NCBI RefSeq assembly: GCF_036711975.1
Contig: NC_091968.1
Span: forward strand, 6,014,001 to 6,078,000
Direction of reading: 5' to 3'
Source: Onthophagus taurus
Taxonomy: Eukaryota > Arthropoda > Insecta > Coleoptera > Scarabaeidae
Length of the DNA stretch: 64,000 bases
This document shows positions 42,885 through 54,207 of this stretch, in pieces. How positions within the stretch are numbered: position 1 is the first letter of the stretch; the number at the start of each line of letters is the position of its first letter. The position numbers and the translations under genes are program-made. The notes under the pieces are model-generated. The model made no database searches. It was not told the DNA's origin and worked only from the letters and a program-made list of their open reading frames with translations.

Positions 42885-44387
42885 TTAGACAACCTTTAAT
42901 ATATAAACCTTGATCCGGGAGATCATTGTACGACTTATATATATGTGATACGAAAAGGAACGGCGAAACATAGAAGTTCTGTGGTAAGGAAGATATGTGC
43001 AACAACTCCCTCTCGTATTACGACCGCCAACCGTAGAATTAAACCGAATTTTATTGAATAAATACTTAGGTGTTTTTCCTGTTATTAATTTCTTATAAAA
43101 TATTAGTGTGTGGAGCTGCCTTCTGTTACCCATTGACAACCATCCCGCGTCCGTCAATTTGTGTGTTATATGATCGAATTTATGTATATTGTAGATATAC
43201 CGTAGGCAGTTATTTTGCACCAACTGAATGCGTTTTGCATCCGAAACACAAATCGCAGGATGATAAACTGGCACCAGGTAGTTGAACTGAGATAAAACAA
43301 GAGTCTCGCATAACCTTTTCTTCAAATTAACAGGAAGGTATGATCTGTGAGGATACCGCATACGCAAACTCGAGTACGCGTTTTTTACATACCGACTCAC
43401 TTGAGCTGCATATCTAAAATCATTTGAAAGAGAAAGGCCTAAACTTTTAGATCCTTCTACAAAAGGAAGCGTGCAACCACCAACAGTAATTGGTAGTAAG
43501 TTTTTCAGGTCCGAGCAGATACGCCTATTACCAAACATTACGACCGCAGACTTTCCAGGATTCAGTTTCAATTGATGCATGTTCGAGGTAACCCACAAAG
43601 TTTGAAGATCCAAGTTAATTCTCTCTTTCGCCGCATTGTAATCGTCAGCCTTAAAGCTGTAATAAAGTTGAATGTCGTCTGCATACATACGAAATTTATT
43701 AAATTTGATAGATTATAAAATAAAGCTGGTGTATAGCGTATATAAAATCGGCGCAAGAATTGACCCCTGTGGGACACCATGCACAACTGGCCTGGCAGTA
43801 GACAACAGACTATCTATTTTAACTGTTTGAGAAAGATTAGACAAATAATCATGAATGAGCCGCAGTACGCACGAACCAAGTCCAACAAATCTAAAAATTT
43901 TTAACAAAGTGCAATGGTTGACCGTATCAAACGCCCTACTATAGTCTAGCAACGTCATTATAGTAATATCACCCCTGTCAGTGGCCGCCATGATGTCGTC
44001 TGTGACAGCCAACATTGCAGTTGTGCAGCTGTATCCCTCCCTGAAGCCAGATTGCGTAGCAGGAAAAACGTCATATAGGTTGGCAAAATGTGTTAGCTGA
44101 CGCTGAATGACTCTCTCAAACACCTTAGAAAGAAAAGGGAGGATGCTGATGGGTCGAAAATCACCGAAAGAAGAAGGTTCAGATTTTTTTGGAATGGGTT
44201 TTACAATAGCATGTTTCCAACATTCTGGCACCGTACCCTCAATTAAACAGGTGTTAATAATATGCGTAACGTATGGAAGCACCGTAGGGCAGCATAATTT
44301 TAACATATAAGAACTGATACCATCTAAACCTGCTGAAGAGGACTTAAAGGCATCGATAATATCGCCCGTATATGTGACCAACAACAT
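42885..44387 (-). pseudogene. LINE reverse transcriptase, broken (family D)
   Basis: The frame 44387-43713 holds fingers and palm: Phe-Arg-Pro-Ile-Ser-Ile-Leu-Pro, Gly-Phe-Arg-Glu-Gly-Tyr-Ser, Leu-Leu-Asp-Tyr-Ser-Arg-Ala-Phe-Asp-Thr-Val-Asn-His, Gly-Val-Pro-Gln-Gly-Ser-Ile-Leu. A frameshift near 43690 leads to Met-Tyr-Ala-Asp-Asp (43688, intact catalytic pair), thumb and a C-terminal domain ending at 42885. This is a jockey/CR1-group element, different from families A, C and E. Inactive. Confidence 0.9.
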
Positions 44388-44393
44388 GGGTTT

Positions 44394-45515
44394 TGCAAAG
44401 GTAGATCCACAGCCACCAACCTACTCAGTTTCACTCAGTACGTATCGAATACATTAGATTGTCGAGAGCAGGTGGATGTGATATACACCGACTTTTCTCG
44501 GGCTTTTGATTGCTTGGATCATGATTTGTTGGCCGAAAAGTTGTGGAGATTTGGATGTGATCACTTTCTCACACGACACCTAGTATCGTAGGTATCCAAT
44601 CGCAGACAATACGTTGAGTTAAGTGGTATGAAGTCAAGACAGATTCATGTTACTGGTGGCGTACCCCAGGGATCTATACTTGGCCCTTTGCTGTTCAACA
44701 TTTATATAAATGATTTACCTGCGATTTTCAACACGAATTCACTCTTATACGCAGACGACCTGAAACTATTTAGATCTATTAGTTGTGAGCAGCACTGTGA
44801 ATCACTCCAGTTAGATTTAGATAAACTTTATTCATGGTGTTCTGAGAACAAATTAGCTTTAAATACTCTTAAATGTCAGGTAATGACATACAGTCAAAAA
44901 CGTAATACCATAGTTTTCGATTATGTGCTTGGAGTGGATCACTTGTTGCGTATCTCAACAGTAAAGGATCTTGGAGTGTGGTTTGATGGCACTTTGTCCT
45001 TCAATGAACATATCGACAGAACATCGGTTGGTGCCCTCAGAACGTTAGGGTTTATCACTAGAAATACGTTGGAGTTTACGAATTTAAAAACAATAATAGA
45101 TCTTTATTCTACGCTGGTACGGAGTAAACTTGAATATTGCTGCATTGTGTGGACCCCATCTTATTTAACGCACATTGCCACCATCGATAAAGTACAGAAG
45201 AAGTTCATTAGGTTTATCCACTACCTCGATTCTGGGTATTATCCACCTAGAGGAGAACTAAGCTATATAAATCTGCTACAACGATATGGCCTCCAGAGCC
45301 TTGAGGACCGTAGAAGATTGTTGTCTGCGAGGTTTGTGCGCGGTGTGATGTCGGGTGTGCTAGTTGCATCGGAAATACTAGCTCAATTGAATGTGAGGGT
45401 GCCGCGGATAAATGCGCGAGTTTATAGTGCCTATATGCCAAATTGTGCTAACACCAATATTGGGCTAAACTCTCCAATAAACAAACTAATGCGTGCAGCA
45501 AATTCGGTCGAGTGA
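44394..45515 (+). pseudogene. LINE reverse transcriptase, nearly open (family E)
   Basis: A readable frame from Gly-Phe-Cys-Lys-Gly-Arg-Ser-Thr runs through Tyr-Thr-Asp-Phe-Ser-Arg-Ala-Phe-Asp-Cys-Leu-Asp-His, with one in-frame TAG at 44588-44590. It then stays open: Gly-Gly-Val-Pro-Gln-Gly-Ser-Ile-Leu-Gly-Pro-Leu, Leu-Tyr-Ala-Asp-Asp-Leu-Lys-Leu-Phe, thumb and C-terminal domain to the TGA at 45515. Only one stop breaks the retained RT, so this is the best preserved LINE here, but the endonuclease is missing. Confidence 0.88.
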
Positions 45516-45700
45516 CAGCTTGTTCTTGATTTTCTTTTTTTGTTTATCTTTTTTGTTTTTTTTTATTGTTTGTCTTATTTCATCTTTTCTTTTAGAATTG
45601 ATTATTGTTGATTTATATAATATTATCTCTTTATTGGATTGTAATCCGTTGGGATAATAAAGAATATTATTATTATTATAATTATTATTATTATTATTAT
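44394..45700 (+). mobile_element. LINE (family E), 5'-truncated, inside LINE D
   Basis: Similarity to LINE D stops at 44393 and resumes at 45701. The 3' end is a long TTA/TAA tail (45663-45700) preceded by ATTGGATTGTAATCCGTTGG. A decayed relative lies at 121-860 on the other strand. Confidence 0.85.
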
Positions 45701-46008
45701 CACGCACAGTGCCAACCTCAATCGTGGAGAATTCAAAGTTTCTATCAGAAAAAGAAGTATCACTGTACAAATCCAAATTATCTCCCGCAGGTATACTGTC
45801 GGTAATACTCGTGACCCCATCAATAAAAAAGTCATTCAGTTCGTCAGCCTTTTTGAGATGATCCGGCATGCCTTCCCCGTAACGCTTCCTTCGCTTCACG
45901 TTTAAAGATAACTTCACATGACTTTTCCATTATTCCTGTGTTTCTAAAATTGTATCAAAAACCATAAAGAGACGTGAATTGAACCTAGGAACTCACTTTA
46001 GGAACTCA

Positions 46009-47377
46009 CGTTACCATTAACGCGATAAAACAACAGCCGCAGAAACTGCATGTCAATAAACATTTTGTGACTTATTCTTATTTAAGCTAGCTTATTTTCG
46101 CAATGGTTCAATTTACATTTGCGGAATACGCCGATATGCATTTATGTTATGGCGAAGCTAGTCGAAATTCGCGTGAAGCTAGACGAATTTACCAGCAGAG
46201 ATATCCTACGAGGCATATTCCATCTCATCCAACCTTTCAAGAAGTCGACCGTAGGATCAGAGAAACAGGATGCTTTAAGCCGAAAAAATCAGACACTGGC
46301 AAACCTCGTACAGTCCGCACGCCAAACACCGAAGATAATATTTTGCAAGCTGTAGATAATAATCCCCACGTCCTGTATCTGTTTGGCAGACCCTTAAAGA
46401 ACAATTACTTCATCCGTATCACTTACAGAAGATTCATCATCTACGGTTAAAGACGGACTGCCGTCCCCGTATCCAATTTTGCCAATGGCTGATACATGAA
46501 TGTAATTTAAATCCAGATTTGCTTGGGAAGATTTTGTTTACAGACGAAGCCTGTTTTACGCGTGATGGAGTTTTTAATTTCCACAATATGCATGTTTGGT
46601 CTGATGAAAATCCGCACGCAACTCATGTTAGAAACCATCAATTTGGATTTTCGATAAATGTCTGGTCCGGCATTGTGGGTGATTTTTTAGTTGGACCATT
46701 TCGTTTACCGAATCGGTTAAATGGTCAAATCTACTTGAACTTTCTGCGTGACAATTTAAACGAGTTACTGGAAGATGTGCCATTAGACGTTATTAGAAAC
46801 ATGTATTTTATGCATGATGGAGCTCCAGCCCACTATTCGCTAAACGTAAGAAACTATTTAAACGAACGATTCAAAAACAGATGGATTGGTCGTGGAGGAC
46901 CTGTCGCGTGGCCACCAAGATCTCCTGATCTAACGCCAATAGATTTTTTTGTTTGGGGACATTTAAAAGGTATTGTTTATGCCACGGAAGTTTATACAGA
47001 AGATGAACTTTGGCAGAGAATAGTAGTGGTTGTCAGCAACTAAGAAATCAAACTGTTTTCAATCGAGTGCGTAATTATCTTCGACAACGAGTGCAACTTT
47101 GTTTACAAGAGGAAGGACGACAGTTTGAAAATATTCCGCGATAACGAGTGTGCTAAATGCGTTGCGTGTTGTAATTTTTTTTTTGTAAAAGCCGTATCTC
47201 GGAAAATAAATGAGTATTGGACCTATGTGTATTAGGATTTTTTTCTGCATATCGGCGTATTCCGCAAATGTAAATTGAACCATTGCGAAAATAAGCTAGC
47301 TTAAATAAGAATAAGTCACAAAATGTTTATTGCCATGCAGTTTCTGCGGCTGTTGTTTTATCGCGTTAATGGTAACG
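46009..47377 (+). mobile_element. DD41D mariner with inverted repeats that include the start codon
   Basis: 46009-46141 and 47246-47377 are near-perfect inverted copies (about 133 bp), beginning CGTTACCATTAACGCGATAA. They include the transposase ATG and its first 12 codons. A 37-bp phrase (ATGAGTATTGGACCTATGTG and on) occurs directly repeated at about 47209 and 47441, bracketing the inverted copy, so the right end was probably rearranged. TAGGAACTCAC is repeated in tandem at the left edge (45985-46008). Confidence 0.75.
46103..47143 (+). pseudogene. DD41D mariner transposase, lightly broken
   Basis: The N-terminal frame from 46103 (Met-Val-Gln-Phe-Thr-Phe-Ala-Glu-Tyr-Ala-Asp) carries the helix-turn-helix region. 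A small deletion and frameshift near 46375 moves the code to Val-Trp-Gln-Thr-Leu-Lys-Glu-Gln-Leu-Leu-His-Pro-Tyr. The core (46519-47043) has Phe-Thr-Asp-Glu-Ala-Cys-Phe (Asp 1), Met-His-Asp-Gly-Ala-Pro-Ala-His (Asp 2) and Pro-Asp-Leu-Thr-Pro-Ile-Asp-Phe-Phe-Val-Trp-Gly (Asp 3). Counting from Asp 2 to Asp 3 gives 41 intervening residues (DD41D), a spacing described for rosa/VISITOR-type mariners. A last frameshift near 47041 precedes the C-terminal Glu-Glu-Gly-Arg-Gln-Phe-Glu-Asn-Ile. Confidence 0.9.
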
Positions 47378-47559
47378 CGATATCGCATTCAAATTTAAAG
47401 CTGACAATAAAAATTTTAAAATTCCATATCTCGAAAACCAATGAGTATTGGACCTATGTGTATTAGGATTTTTTTCTTGTTTTTATCTCTACTATCACCT
47501 GCCAGCGTGTGTAAAGTTTGTTTATTAACACCCTGTATAATTTTAAGAATTGTAATGTA

Positions 47560-48204
47560 CAGGTGTCCAAATTTCGATGGATTTGCAGGGTATCTCAGTT
47601 ATTATGAATGTTACAAAGTTGCGGCTTTCGCGAACCTGAGCTACTTTTTTGTGAAACTTACACTGGCGCAAACCAAATTTTCATAACCCTTCGTTTTTGA
47701 TATACAGGGAGTGTTTGAAATTTACGATTTTCAGACACCTCCTGTATCTCGGCTATCCGGAAACTCAGTAAAAAACTAAAAACGGATTCTAATAGATTTT
47801 TTCACGTGGAATCCAATGGTGCAGGTAGAATTTTTCTAGTCATCACGGTTTTTGAGTTATAAACACAACCCAAATACTGAATACTCAACTTCTAAAATAC
47901 TTAACTCTTTATAACTCACAAACCGTGATGACTAGAAAAATTCTACGTGCACCATTGGATTCTACGTGAAAAAATCTATTAGAACCCGTGTTTCCGTTTT
48001 CGGATAGCCGAGATATAGGAGATGTCTGAAAATCGTAAATTTTGAAACACTCCCTGTATATCAAAAACGAAGAGGGCTATGAAAATTTGGTTTGCGCCAT
48101 TGTAAGTTTCACAAAAAAGTAGGTCAGGTTCGCGAAAGCCGTAACTTTCTATCTTTCATAATAACTGAGATACCCTGCAAACCCATCGAAATTTGGACAC
48201 CCTG
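47560..48204. mobile_element. Palindromic TA-flanked MITE, 645 bp
   Basis: TA at 47558-47559 and 48205-48206; ends CAGGTGTCCAAATTTCGATGG and complement CAGGGTGTCCAAATTTCG. The two halves are inverted copies almost throughout, meeting near 47885. Internal ATATACAGGGAGTGTTTGAA-type motifs suggest a smaller palindrome nested in each arm. Non-coding. Confidence 0.9.
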
Positions 48205-48444
48205 TACACGAGGTGATTTGCAATTTCCTTTGTACCTTTGGGTTACCTGATTAGACACTATCATCAGATGTTGCTGTTCAGGAGCATTCTGTCTTGTAAA
48301 GTAGCATTGCGAATTTGTTGCTCCCACATGACTATAACATTAAGTGCGACATCGTCTTATTGCGCAGATTTCACGCGTTCACAACCATTTGAAGAAACAA
48401 TTGGTATGAAGGATTGTTCGAAAATTGATTATGTAAAAAATGGT

Positions 48445-48696
48445 TTAACTCCTCATCTTTGACTTGGGCTGCTCGTACGACTTCAGACGAAGAATAATTA
48501 GATGAAAGGGATTCAATATTGAATATACATTTTTGAGGCAAAATGGCATTCTTAAAAATTCGAATATGCCAAACGATGTTGAATTCACTGATTTGTGAAT
48601 ATATGCTGTTCTGTATAAGATCCTATCATGCTGCTCTTTATAATGGCCATATATAACTTTGCATGACTTTCTTTCATGATTATACGAGCATTCCAT
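48445..48696 (-). pseudogene. Ty3/gypsy-like reverse transcriptase remnant
   Basis: The - strand carries Phe-Gly-Ile-Phe-Glu-Phe-Leu-Arg-Met-Pro-Phe-Cys-Leu-Lys-Asn, close to the Tyr-Glu-Phe-x-x-Met-Pro-Phe-Gly-Leu-Lys-Asn block of Ty3/gypsy polymerases. No YxDD motif, protease or integrase was found nearby, so it is a decayed scrap. Flanking DNA (48210-48440, 48700-49000) may be more of the same element but is unreadable. Confidence 0.5.
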
Positions 48697-48699
48697 TCA

Positions 48700-49312
48700 A
48701 GATGAGATTAGTGATAACCATCTTTGAAAAAAGAGGGTAGATTCTAAGACGAACTGAGGACAATACGGTTCAATATAGCAGTTGGAATGATTTCTTTCTT
48801 TACCAAAATAACGAAGTCCTTCATTTACTATATAGATCCATCACGGTATCTAGGAGACAGCCACATCTCTCGAGGATGAATTGATCTTCTATAATAAAAT
48901 GAATCCTTAATAAGCTGAAAATAAATTTGAATAAATAAATTATAACAGGAAAAGAAGGAACGGCCAAAATGATTAAAAAAAATTACATTTACATTAATTA
49001 CATTTCTTTGCATTTAAAACAGCTTGCAATAAATAGGTTGCAAAATGAATGTTTTTAATTTTTTACATTGTATTCATTGAGTAACGATAAAAAACGCAAA
49101 GTATAAAAAGAAATTATAACAACTAAAAAATGTGAATAATAAAATCTAACTTGAAAAGATTTTTAATAAAAAAAAAATGATGTCAATGACGAGACCTAAT
49201 TCTTTGAATACCATTCTTATCATAACTATACGTATACATTATTGTTTTAGTTGGAATGTAGCTAGGAAAACAACGACACACCAACTTTAAAAACGTTTTT
49301 TCCACACACAAC
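48700..49312. other. AT-rich DNA upstream of the protease gene at 49313
   Basis: No gene or repeat recognised. The last 100-200 bp should hold the promoter of the protease gene. Confidence 0.3.
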
Positions 49313-50744
49313 ATGTGGGATTGGCGTTTAGTTTTATTTTTTTTACTAAACTTAGGAGTGATTAGTGAGAAATCCTTCAACTAACTTTTTCCACCAAAAA
49401 AAATAACCATGTTATTTTTAGATTCACAAACAAAATGTGGTATTCCCAATGGGACGTTTTTGAAACAGCAAAAGAATTTGGATCAAAAAATTGTTGGAGG
49501 AGTTGAAGTTGGGTATTTTAAGTATCCCTGGTATGTTGCTTTAACCAGGGAGGGTGAAATTTATTGTGGAAGTACTTTGATACACGAAAAATACATTGTA
49601 TCTGCTGCACATTGTTACGAAGATTTTTTTGATCAAGCTTCGTAAGAAATTTATTTGTTTATTTAATAATAAATAAAATTATTTGGTTACTTTAAAAATT
49701 AGAGCTGGTAAAATAAAATTAGAAAACGTCCTAAAACCAATTTTTGGTGTTTATAATATTTGCAACACCCACGAGCCAACACAACAACGTAAAAAACTTG
49801 CTAAAGTGTGGATTCATGAAAAATACGATAAAAAGGGGGATTATTATGATATATCCCTTTTAAAGTTAAAGAAAAAAGTTGATACTAATAAATTTATGCC
49901 ATGTTGTCTTCCAACTAAAGGTAAATTAATATAAATTTGAATTTTGATAAAAAGTAATGATTTTTGTAGTTTATAACTCCAACACACGTCCAAAAGAAGG
50001 TCTTATAACCGGATTAGGAGATCAAGTATTTAATGACAGAAATATAACTTGTCTAGCTAAAGAAGCAAGGATTTTAATTTATTCTGATGATGTTTGTAAG
50101 AAAACATTAACCGATCCCGGTCAAGATCCTTCAAAAACTCCGCTAATTGGAGCTTTTTGCGCTGGGTATTTAGAAGGAAAAGTTGATGCTTGCCAAGTAA
50201 ATAATAATATTAATATTTGTCTTTTTTATTATTATTTTTATTTATAGGGCGATAGTGGAGGTCCATTAACGATATTAGCACCTGATAGCAAATACATTCT
50301 TCTAGGTGTTGTTTCTTTTGGTGAAGGTTGCGCAAAACCGGGTCATCCGGGGGTTTACACGGACGTTTCGCAATATTTAGATTGGATTTATAAAAAAAGT
50401 AAGATTCCCCGACCATCAACAACCGAGCCTACGATTCCAACGGAACCAGATGAAACAACCTCCTCAACTAAAACACCAAAACCAACTAAGCCAACAACTT
50501 CAGATGGATCTTATAGTCCATCAACTTACACTTTTCCCGACGGTAAGATTTAATTTAACGAAATATTTTTAATGACCTAATTAATTTATTAGTTATTCCA
50601 ACTCAACCGTATATTCCTGATCAAAATCAAAAACCACCTCAGGTGATAATAATTGTAAATAAGAAGAATAAGAATGGTACAAAAAGTCGACATGATAATA
50701 AAAGGAGTAATAAAAAGGAAAAGGAGAAGATTAAAAAGGAATGA
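49313..50744 (+). CDS. Trypsin-like serine protease with a Thr/Pro-rich and basic tail (6 exons, 387 aa)
   Basis: Exons 49313-49364, 49422-49641, 49703-49920, 49970-50196, 50248-50542 and 50593-50744 all join in phase. Exon 1 codes for a signal peptide (Leu-Val-Leu-Phe-Phe-Leu-Leu). The activation site is Gln-Lys/Ile-Val-Gly-Gly. The triad is intact: Ser-Ala-Ala-His-Cys, Tyr-Asp-Ile-Ser-Leu, Gly-Asp-Ser-Gly-Gly-Pro. Asp189 with Gly216 and Gly226 predicts trypsin specificity. After Leu-Asp-Trp-Ile come about 55 Pro/Thr/Ser-rich residues and a Lys/Arg/Asn-rich end. Introns sit at the same places and phases as in the 23.8-kb gene (after the His exon, after Cys-Leu-Pro, and just before the catalytic Ser), showing common descent by duplication. 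Probably a secreted digestive or haemolymph enzyme; function unproven. Confidence 0.92.
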
Positions 50745-50905
50745 TTTATGTAAAAAAAAAATAATTCAATACAATTCCATATAGTATAATAAATATAAAA
50801 TCTATACAGCTATAAAGTATAAAGTTATTATGATTATGTTTTCTTTTGTGTATACGCAGCTTTAAGATAAAAAAAGAATAAAAATGCAACAAAAAAATCG
50901 ACGAG

Positions 50906-52490
50906 TTTTAAAAATTCGTATAAAATCCATTTCTTGGAATATGAGTATGCAAATTTCTCAAAGTGTTAATAAAAGTGTCTTCCTTCTTTCCAATAAACCA
51001 ATCCATTTTGCAAAATAACTTTTAGTTTTTGAGAAAACAATATTTGAAGTTTTGATAAAATTTTCGATGCTGCAATTTTCATCGATAACTTTTAAAATTC
51101 GCTATAAAACTAATTTCTTAAAGGATCCTTGTGGAAATATCATCAATTATTAATTAAAGTATCCTCTTTTTAATGCAACAAGCCGTTTTGAAACATCACT
51201 TTTAATTCATGAGAAATAAATTTTTGAAATATGTAATCGATAATTTTTTCAAACTTTGTGATTTTCGCCGATTAAGTTTTAAAAATTCGTATAAAATCAA
51301 TTTCTTGGAATATGAGTATGAACATCTCCCAAAATGTTAATAAAAGTGTCCTCTTTGCAATGAACCAATTCGTTTTGAAAAATAACATTTAGTTTTTGAG
51401 AACACAATATTTGAAGTTTAGAGAAAATTTTCGATGTTACAACTTTCATCGATAACTTTGAAAATTCGCTATAAAATTAATTTCTTGAAGGATCTTTGTG
51501 GAAATATCACCAATTATTAATTAAAGTAGCCTGTTTTTAATGCAACAAGCCGTTTTGAAAAATCGCTTTTAGTTTTTGAGAAATAAATTTTTGAAATGAT
51601 CAACAATTTTTTCGAATTTTGCAATTTTTGCCGATTAAGTTTTAAAAATTTGTATAAAATCCATTTTTTGGAATATGAGTATGAAAATTTCCCAAAGTGT
51701 TAATAAAAGTGTCCTCTTTCCAATAAATTAACCCGTTTTGAAAAGTAACTTTTAGTTTTTGAGAAAACAATATTTGAAGTTTTGATAAGATTTTCGATGT
51801 TGCAATTTTCATCGATAACATTCAAAATTCGCTATAAAATTAATTTCTTGAGAGATCCTTGTGGAAATATCACCAATTATTAATTAAAGTATCCTCTTTT
51901 TAATGCAACAAGCCGTTTTGAAAAATCACTTTTAGTTCTTGACAAATAAATTTTTGAAATGATCGACAATTTTTCGAGTTTTGCAATTTTCGCCGATTAC
52001 GTTTTCAAAATTCGTATAAAATCAAGTTCTTGGAATATGAGTATGAAAATTTTCCAAACTGTTAATAAAAGTGTCCTCTTTTCAATGAACCAACCCGTTT
52101 TGAAAAATAACTTTTAGTTTTTAAGAAAACAATATTTAAAGTTTTGGTCAAATTTTCGATGTTGTAATTTTCATCGATAACTTCCAAAATTCGCTATAAA
52201 ATTAATTTCTTGAAGAATCCTTGTGGAAATATCACCAATTATTAATTAAAGTATCCTCTTTTTAATGCAACAAGCCATTTTGAAAAATCACTTTTGGTTC
52301 TTGAAAAATAAATTTTTGAAATAATCGACAATTTTTTGAATTTTACAATTTACGCCGATTAAATTTAAAAAATTCGTATAAAATCCATTTCTTGGAATTG
52401 ACTGTGCAAGTTCCCAAAGTGTTAATAAAAGTATCCTCTTTCCAATGAACCAACCCGTTTTGAAAAATAACTTTTAGTTTTTGAGAAATC
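50906..52490 (-). repeat. Satellite B array (- orientation) in the protease 3' flank
   Basis: About 4.4 units of the 360-bp repeat in reverse orientation, separating the protease 3' flank from the first orphan copy of its tail. Each unit keeps both halves (CCTCTTTTTAATGCAACAAG and CCTCTTTCCAATGAACCAAC). Confidence 0.95.
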
Positions 52491-52792
52491 AACAACTGAG
52501 CCTACGATTCCAACGGAACCAGATGAAACAACCTCCTCAACTAAACCAACAACTTCATATGGATCTTATAGTCCATCAACTTACACTTTTCCCGATGGTA
52601 AGATTTAATTTAACGAAATATTTTTAAAAGCCTAATTAATTTATTAGTTATTCCAACTCAACCGTATATTCCTGATCAAAAACCACCTCACGGTATTATA
52701 ATTGTAAATACGAATAAGAATGGTACAAAAGTCGCCATAATAATAAAAGGTGCAATAAAAAGGAAAAGGAGAAGATTAAAAAGAAATGATTG
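52491..52792 (+). pseudogene. Orphan copy of the protease tail exons (copy 2)
   Basis: It matches the end of exon 5, intron 5 and exon 6 of the 49.3-kb gene, with an 18-bp deletion in the Thr/Pro part and small deletions that shift the last frame. There is no protease domain in front of it. The copied unit goes on through the 3' flank to about 54131. Confidence 0.9.
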
Positions 52793-53108
52793 ATGTTTTT
52801 TTTTATAAAGCGACGTCCATATAGTATAATAAATATAAAATGTATACAACTATTAAAGTATAAAGCTTTAAAATAAAGAAGGAATAAAAATGCAACAAAA
52901 AAGTAGAAAAGGCGTGGATTTTTTTTCGAAATCTATGATTATTTCGGAATGTAAATGTTTAATTGTTTTTTTTTTCGTGGACACAACCTCATTTTTCAGC
53001 TTTAATAAAAAAATTACTCCAACTGATTTTATTATGGCAATGTTAAGAAAGTTAAAGAGAATTTTGTTCTTAAACATTGTACAGGATCTAATAATTTGGG
53101 GACTTAGG

Positions 53109-53459
53109 TGTTTAAAATTTCGTTCATATTTATTTTTTCAGTGTTTTTTGTATAGTTTCGAGTAAGGGTCAGTTCAATTAATTTCTAATTTGTATTTTCT
53201 ATTTATTTCTTCTGGATTGTTCATGATGTGTTAATTTTTTTATTTCAATTTTGTTTAATGTTTTAATTATATAATTGTACACGTTTCACGTTTATTTTAA
53301 TATTTTTGAACGTATTCGTTTCTTCCGCTTTTTTTAATGCAACTTGTTTATATAAATACCTTGTCATTTTTGTAATAAACCTCTTTGTCGTTCAGACGAG
53401 TGTTTTCATTTTGGGCCTTTACTTAAAATTAATTCAAAATTCTATTGTGCTACGAAACA
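53109..53459. mobile_element. Solo LTR, 351 bp
   Basis: TTAGG at 53104-53108 and 53460-53464 flanks a sequence starting TGTTTAAAATTT and ending ACGAAACA (TG...CA, inverted TGTTT/AAACA). It has a TATATAAA at 53349 and AATAAA at 53374, about 25 bp apart. Copy 3 of the surrounding duplication has the uninterrupted site (TTTAGGAAGACC near 55745). This is the expected product of LTR-LTR recombination; the retrotransposon family is unknown. Confidence 0.85.
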
Positions 53460-53733
53460 TTAGGAAGACCGCTTATAAATGGTAGTTACATGAATAATCT
53501 TTTGAGTCTAACACGATCTCAATTACATTCTTCTAGTTATTAATATGTAGTAATTAATTGGTAAGAAAGCTACAAAAGGTTCAAACCATCTCATCGGAAT
53601 TTTACGAAGTTATTTGAAAAACTTTACATCTATTTGTATATAATTCTGATAACTTAGGACATATACCCTTAAAACCTTAACTTTTCCTCATGTTATATCT
53701 CTAAACAGGCATTGATATCAACCCCAAAACATA

Positions 53734-53879
53734 CAGTGTGTTAATTAATTATCGTACCCGACGTCATCATTGCAAGTATGCAACCAAATACGCAAATCGC
53801 GTATTTCAATACCTATACTGTGATATTGGTTGCATACTTGCAATGATGATGTGGGGTACGATAATTAATTAACACACTG
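53734..53879. mobile_element. Palindromic TA-flanked MITE (copy 2)
   Basis: TA on both sides; ends CAGTGTGTTAATTAATTATCG and its complement; arms of about 65 bp. It sits at the same place in the sister copy (55944-56101), so it predates the duplication. Confidence 0.9.
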
Positions 53880-54207
53880 TACTTCATTAACTATTAATGT
53901 ATACATTTCAGTCAGTGATGTCTCACTCAAGATAGAATAGTAAGAGAAATTTTGATAAAAATTACGTTGGAGTAATTTTTTTCTATAATTATATAATTAA
54001 TTTTAGAATTGTTCTATGAATAACCTCGAAAAATTCTTGCCTTGAAGTTTTTTTTTTTTAAACACTTAATTTTTGTTTGCCAACACAACAATTGATCCAT
54101 TTGTGCCTAATACTGACGCATTTAATAAATGGACTATAAATGGATCTTGTAGTCCATCAACTTACACTTTTCCCGATGGTAAGATTTAATTTAACGAAAT
54201 ACTTTTA

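Larger units (their letters stand above)
42566..45911 (-). mobile_element. LINE (family D), interrupted by LINE E
   Basis: On the - strand, its 5' side at 45911-45705 codes for the pre-RT region (Lys-Lys-Ala-Asp-Glu-Leu-Asn-Asp-Phe-Phe-Ile). It is interrupted by another LINE at 44394-45700, continues with RT at 44387-42885 and ends at 42566 in an ATTTATTTATT tail. It entered the right arm of the palindrome with a CACAT duplication. Confidence 0.8.
40760..46005. mobile_element. Large palindromic TA-flanked element, loaded with insertions
   Basis: TA (40758-40759) then CAGGGTGTCTCCGAAATGCG. The left arm runs to 41332. Its inverted copy begins at 42287, is interrupted at about 42565 by a LINE (5-bp duplication CACAT on both sides of the LINE) and resumes at 45912-46000, where another mariner cuts it off. 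Without the insertions the arms are at least 390-570 bp and meet at AAAGCA-TA-TGCTTT. It has no protein code of its own. Confidence 0.8.

Noticed and set aside
48241-48285. CTGATGA on the - strand near 48.26 kb as another hammerhead
   Set aside because: No GAAA after a pairing stem; a chance heptamer.
52890-53165. 91-codon + strand ORF after the first orphan tail
   Set aside because: It lies in the duplicated non-coding 3' flank, its equivalent in copy 3 (about 55535-55740) is broken, and its end runs into the solo LTR.
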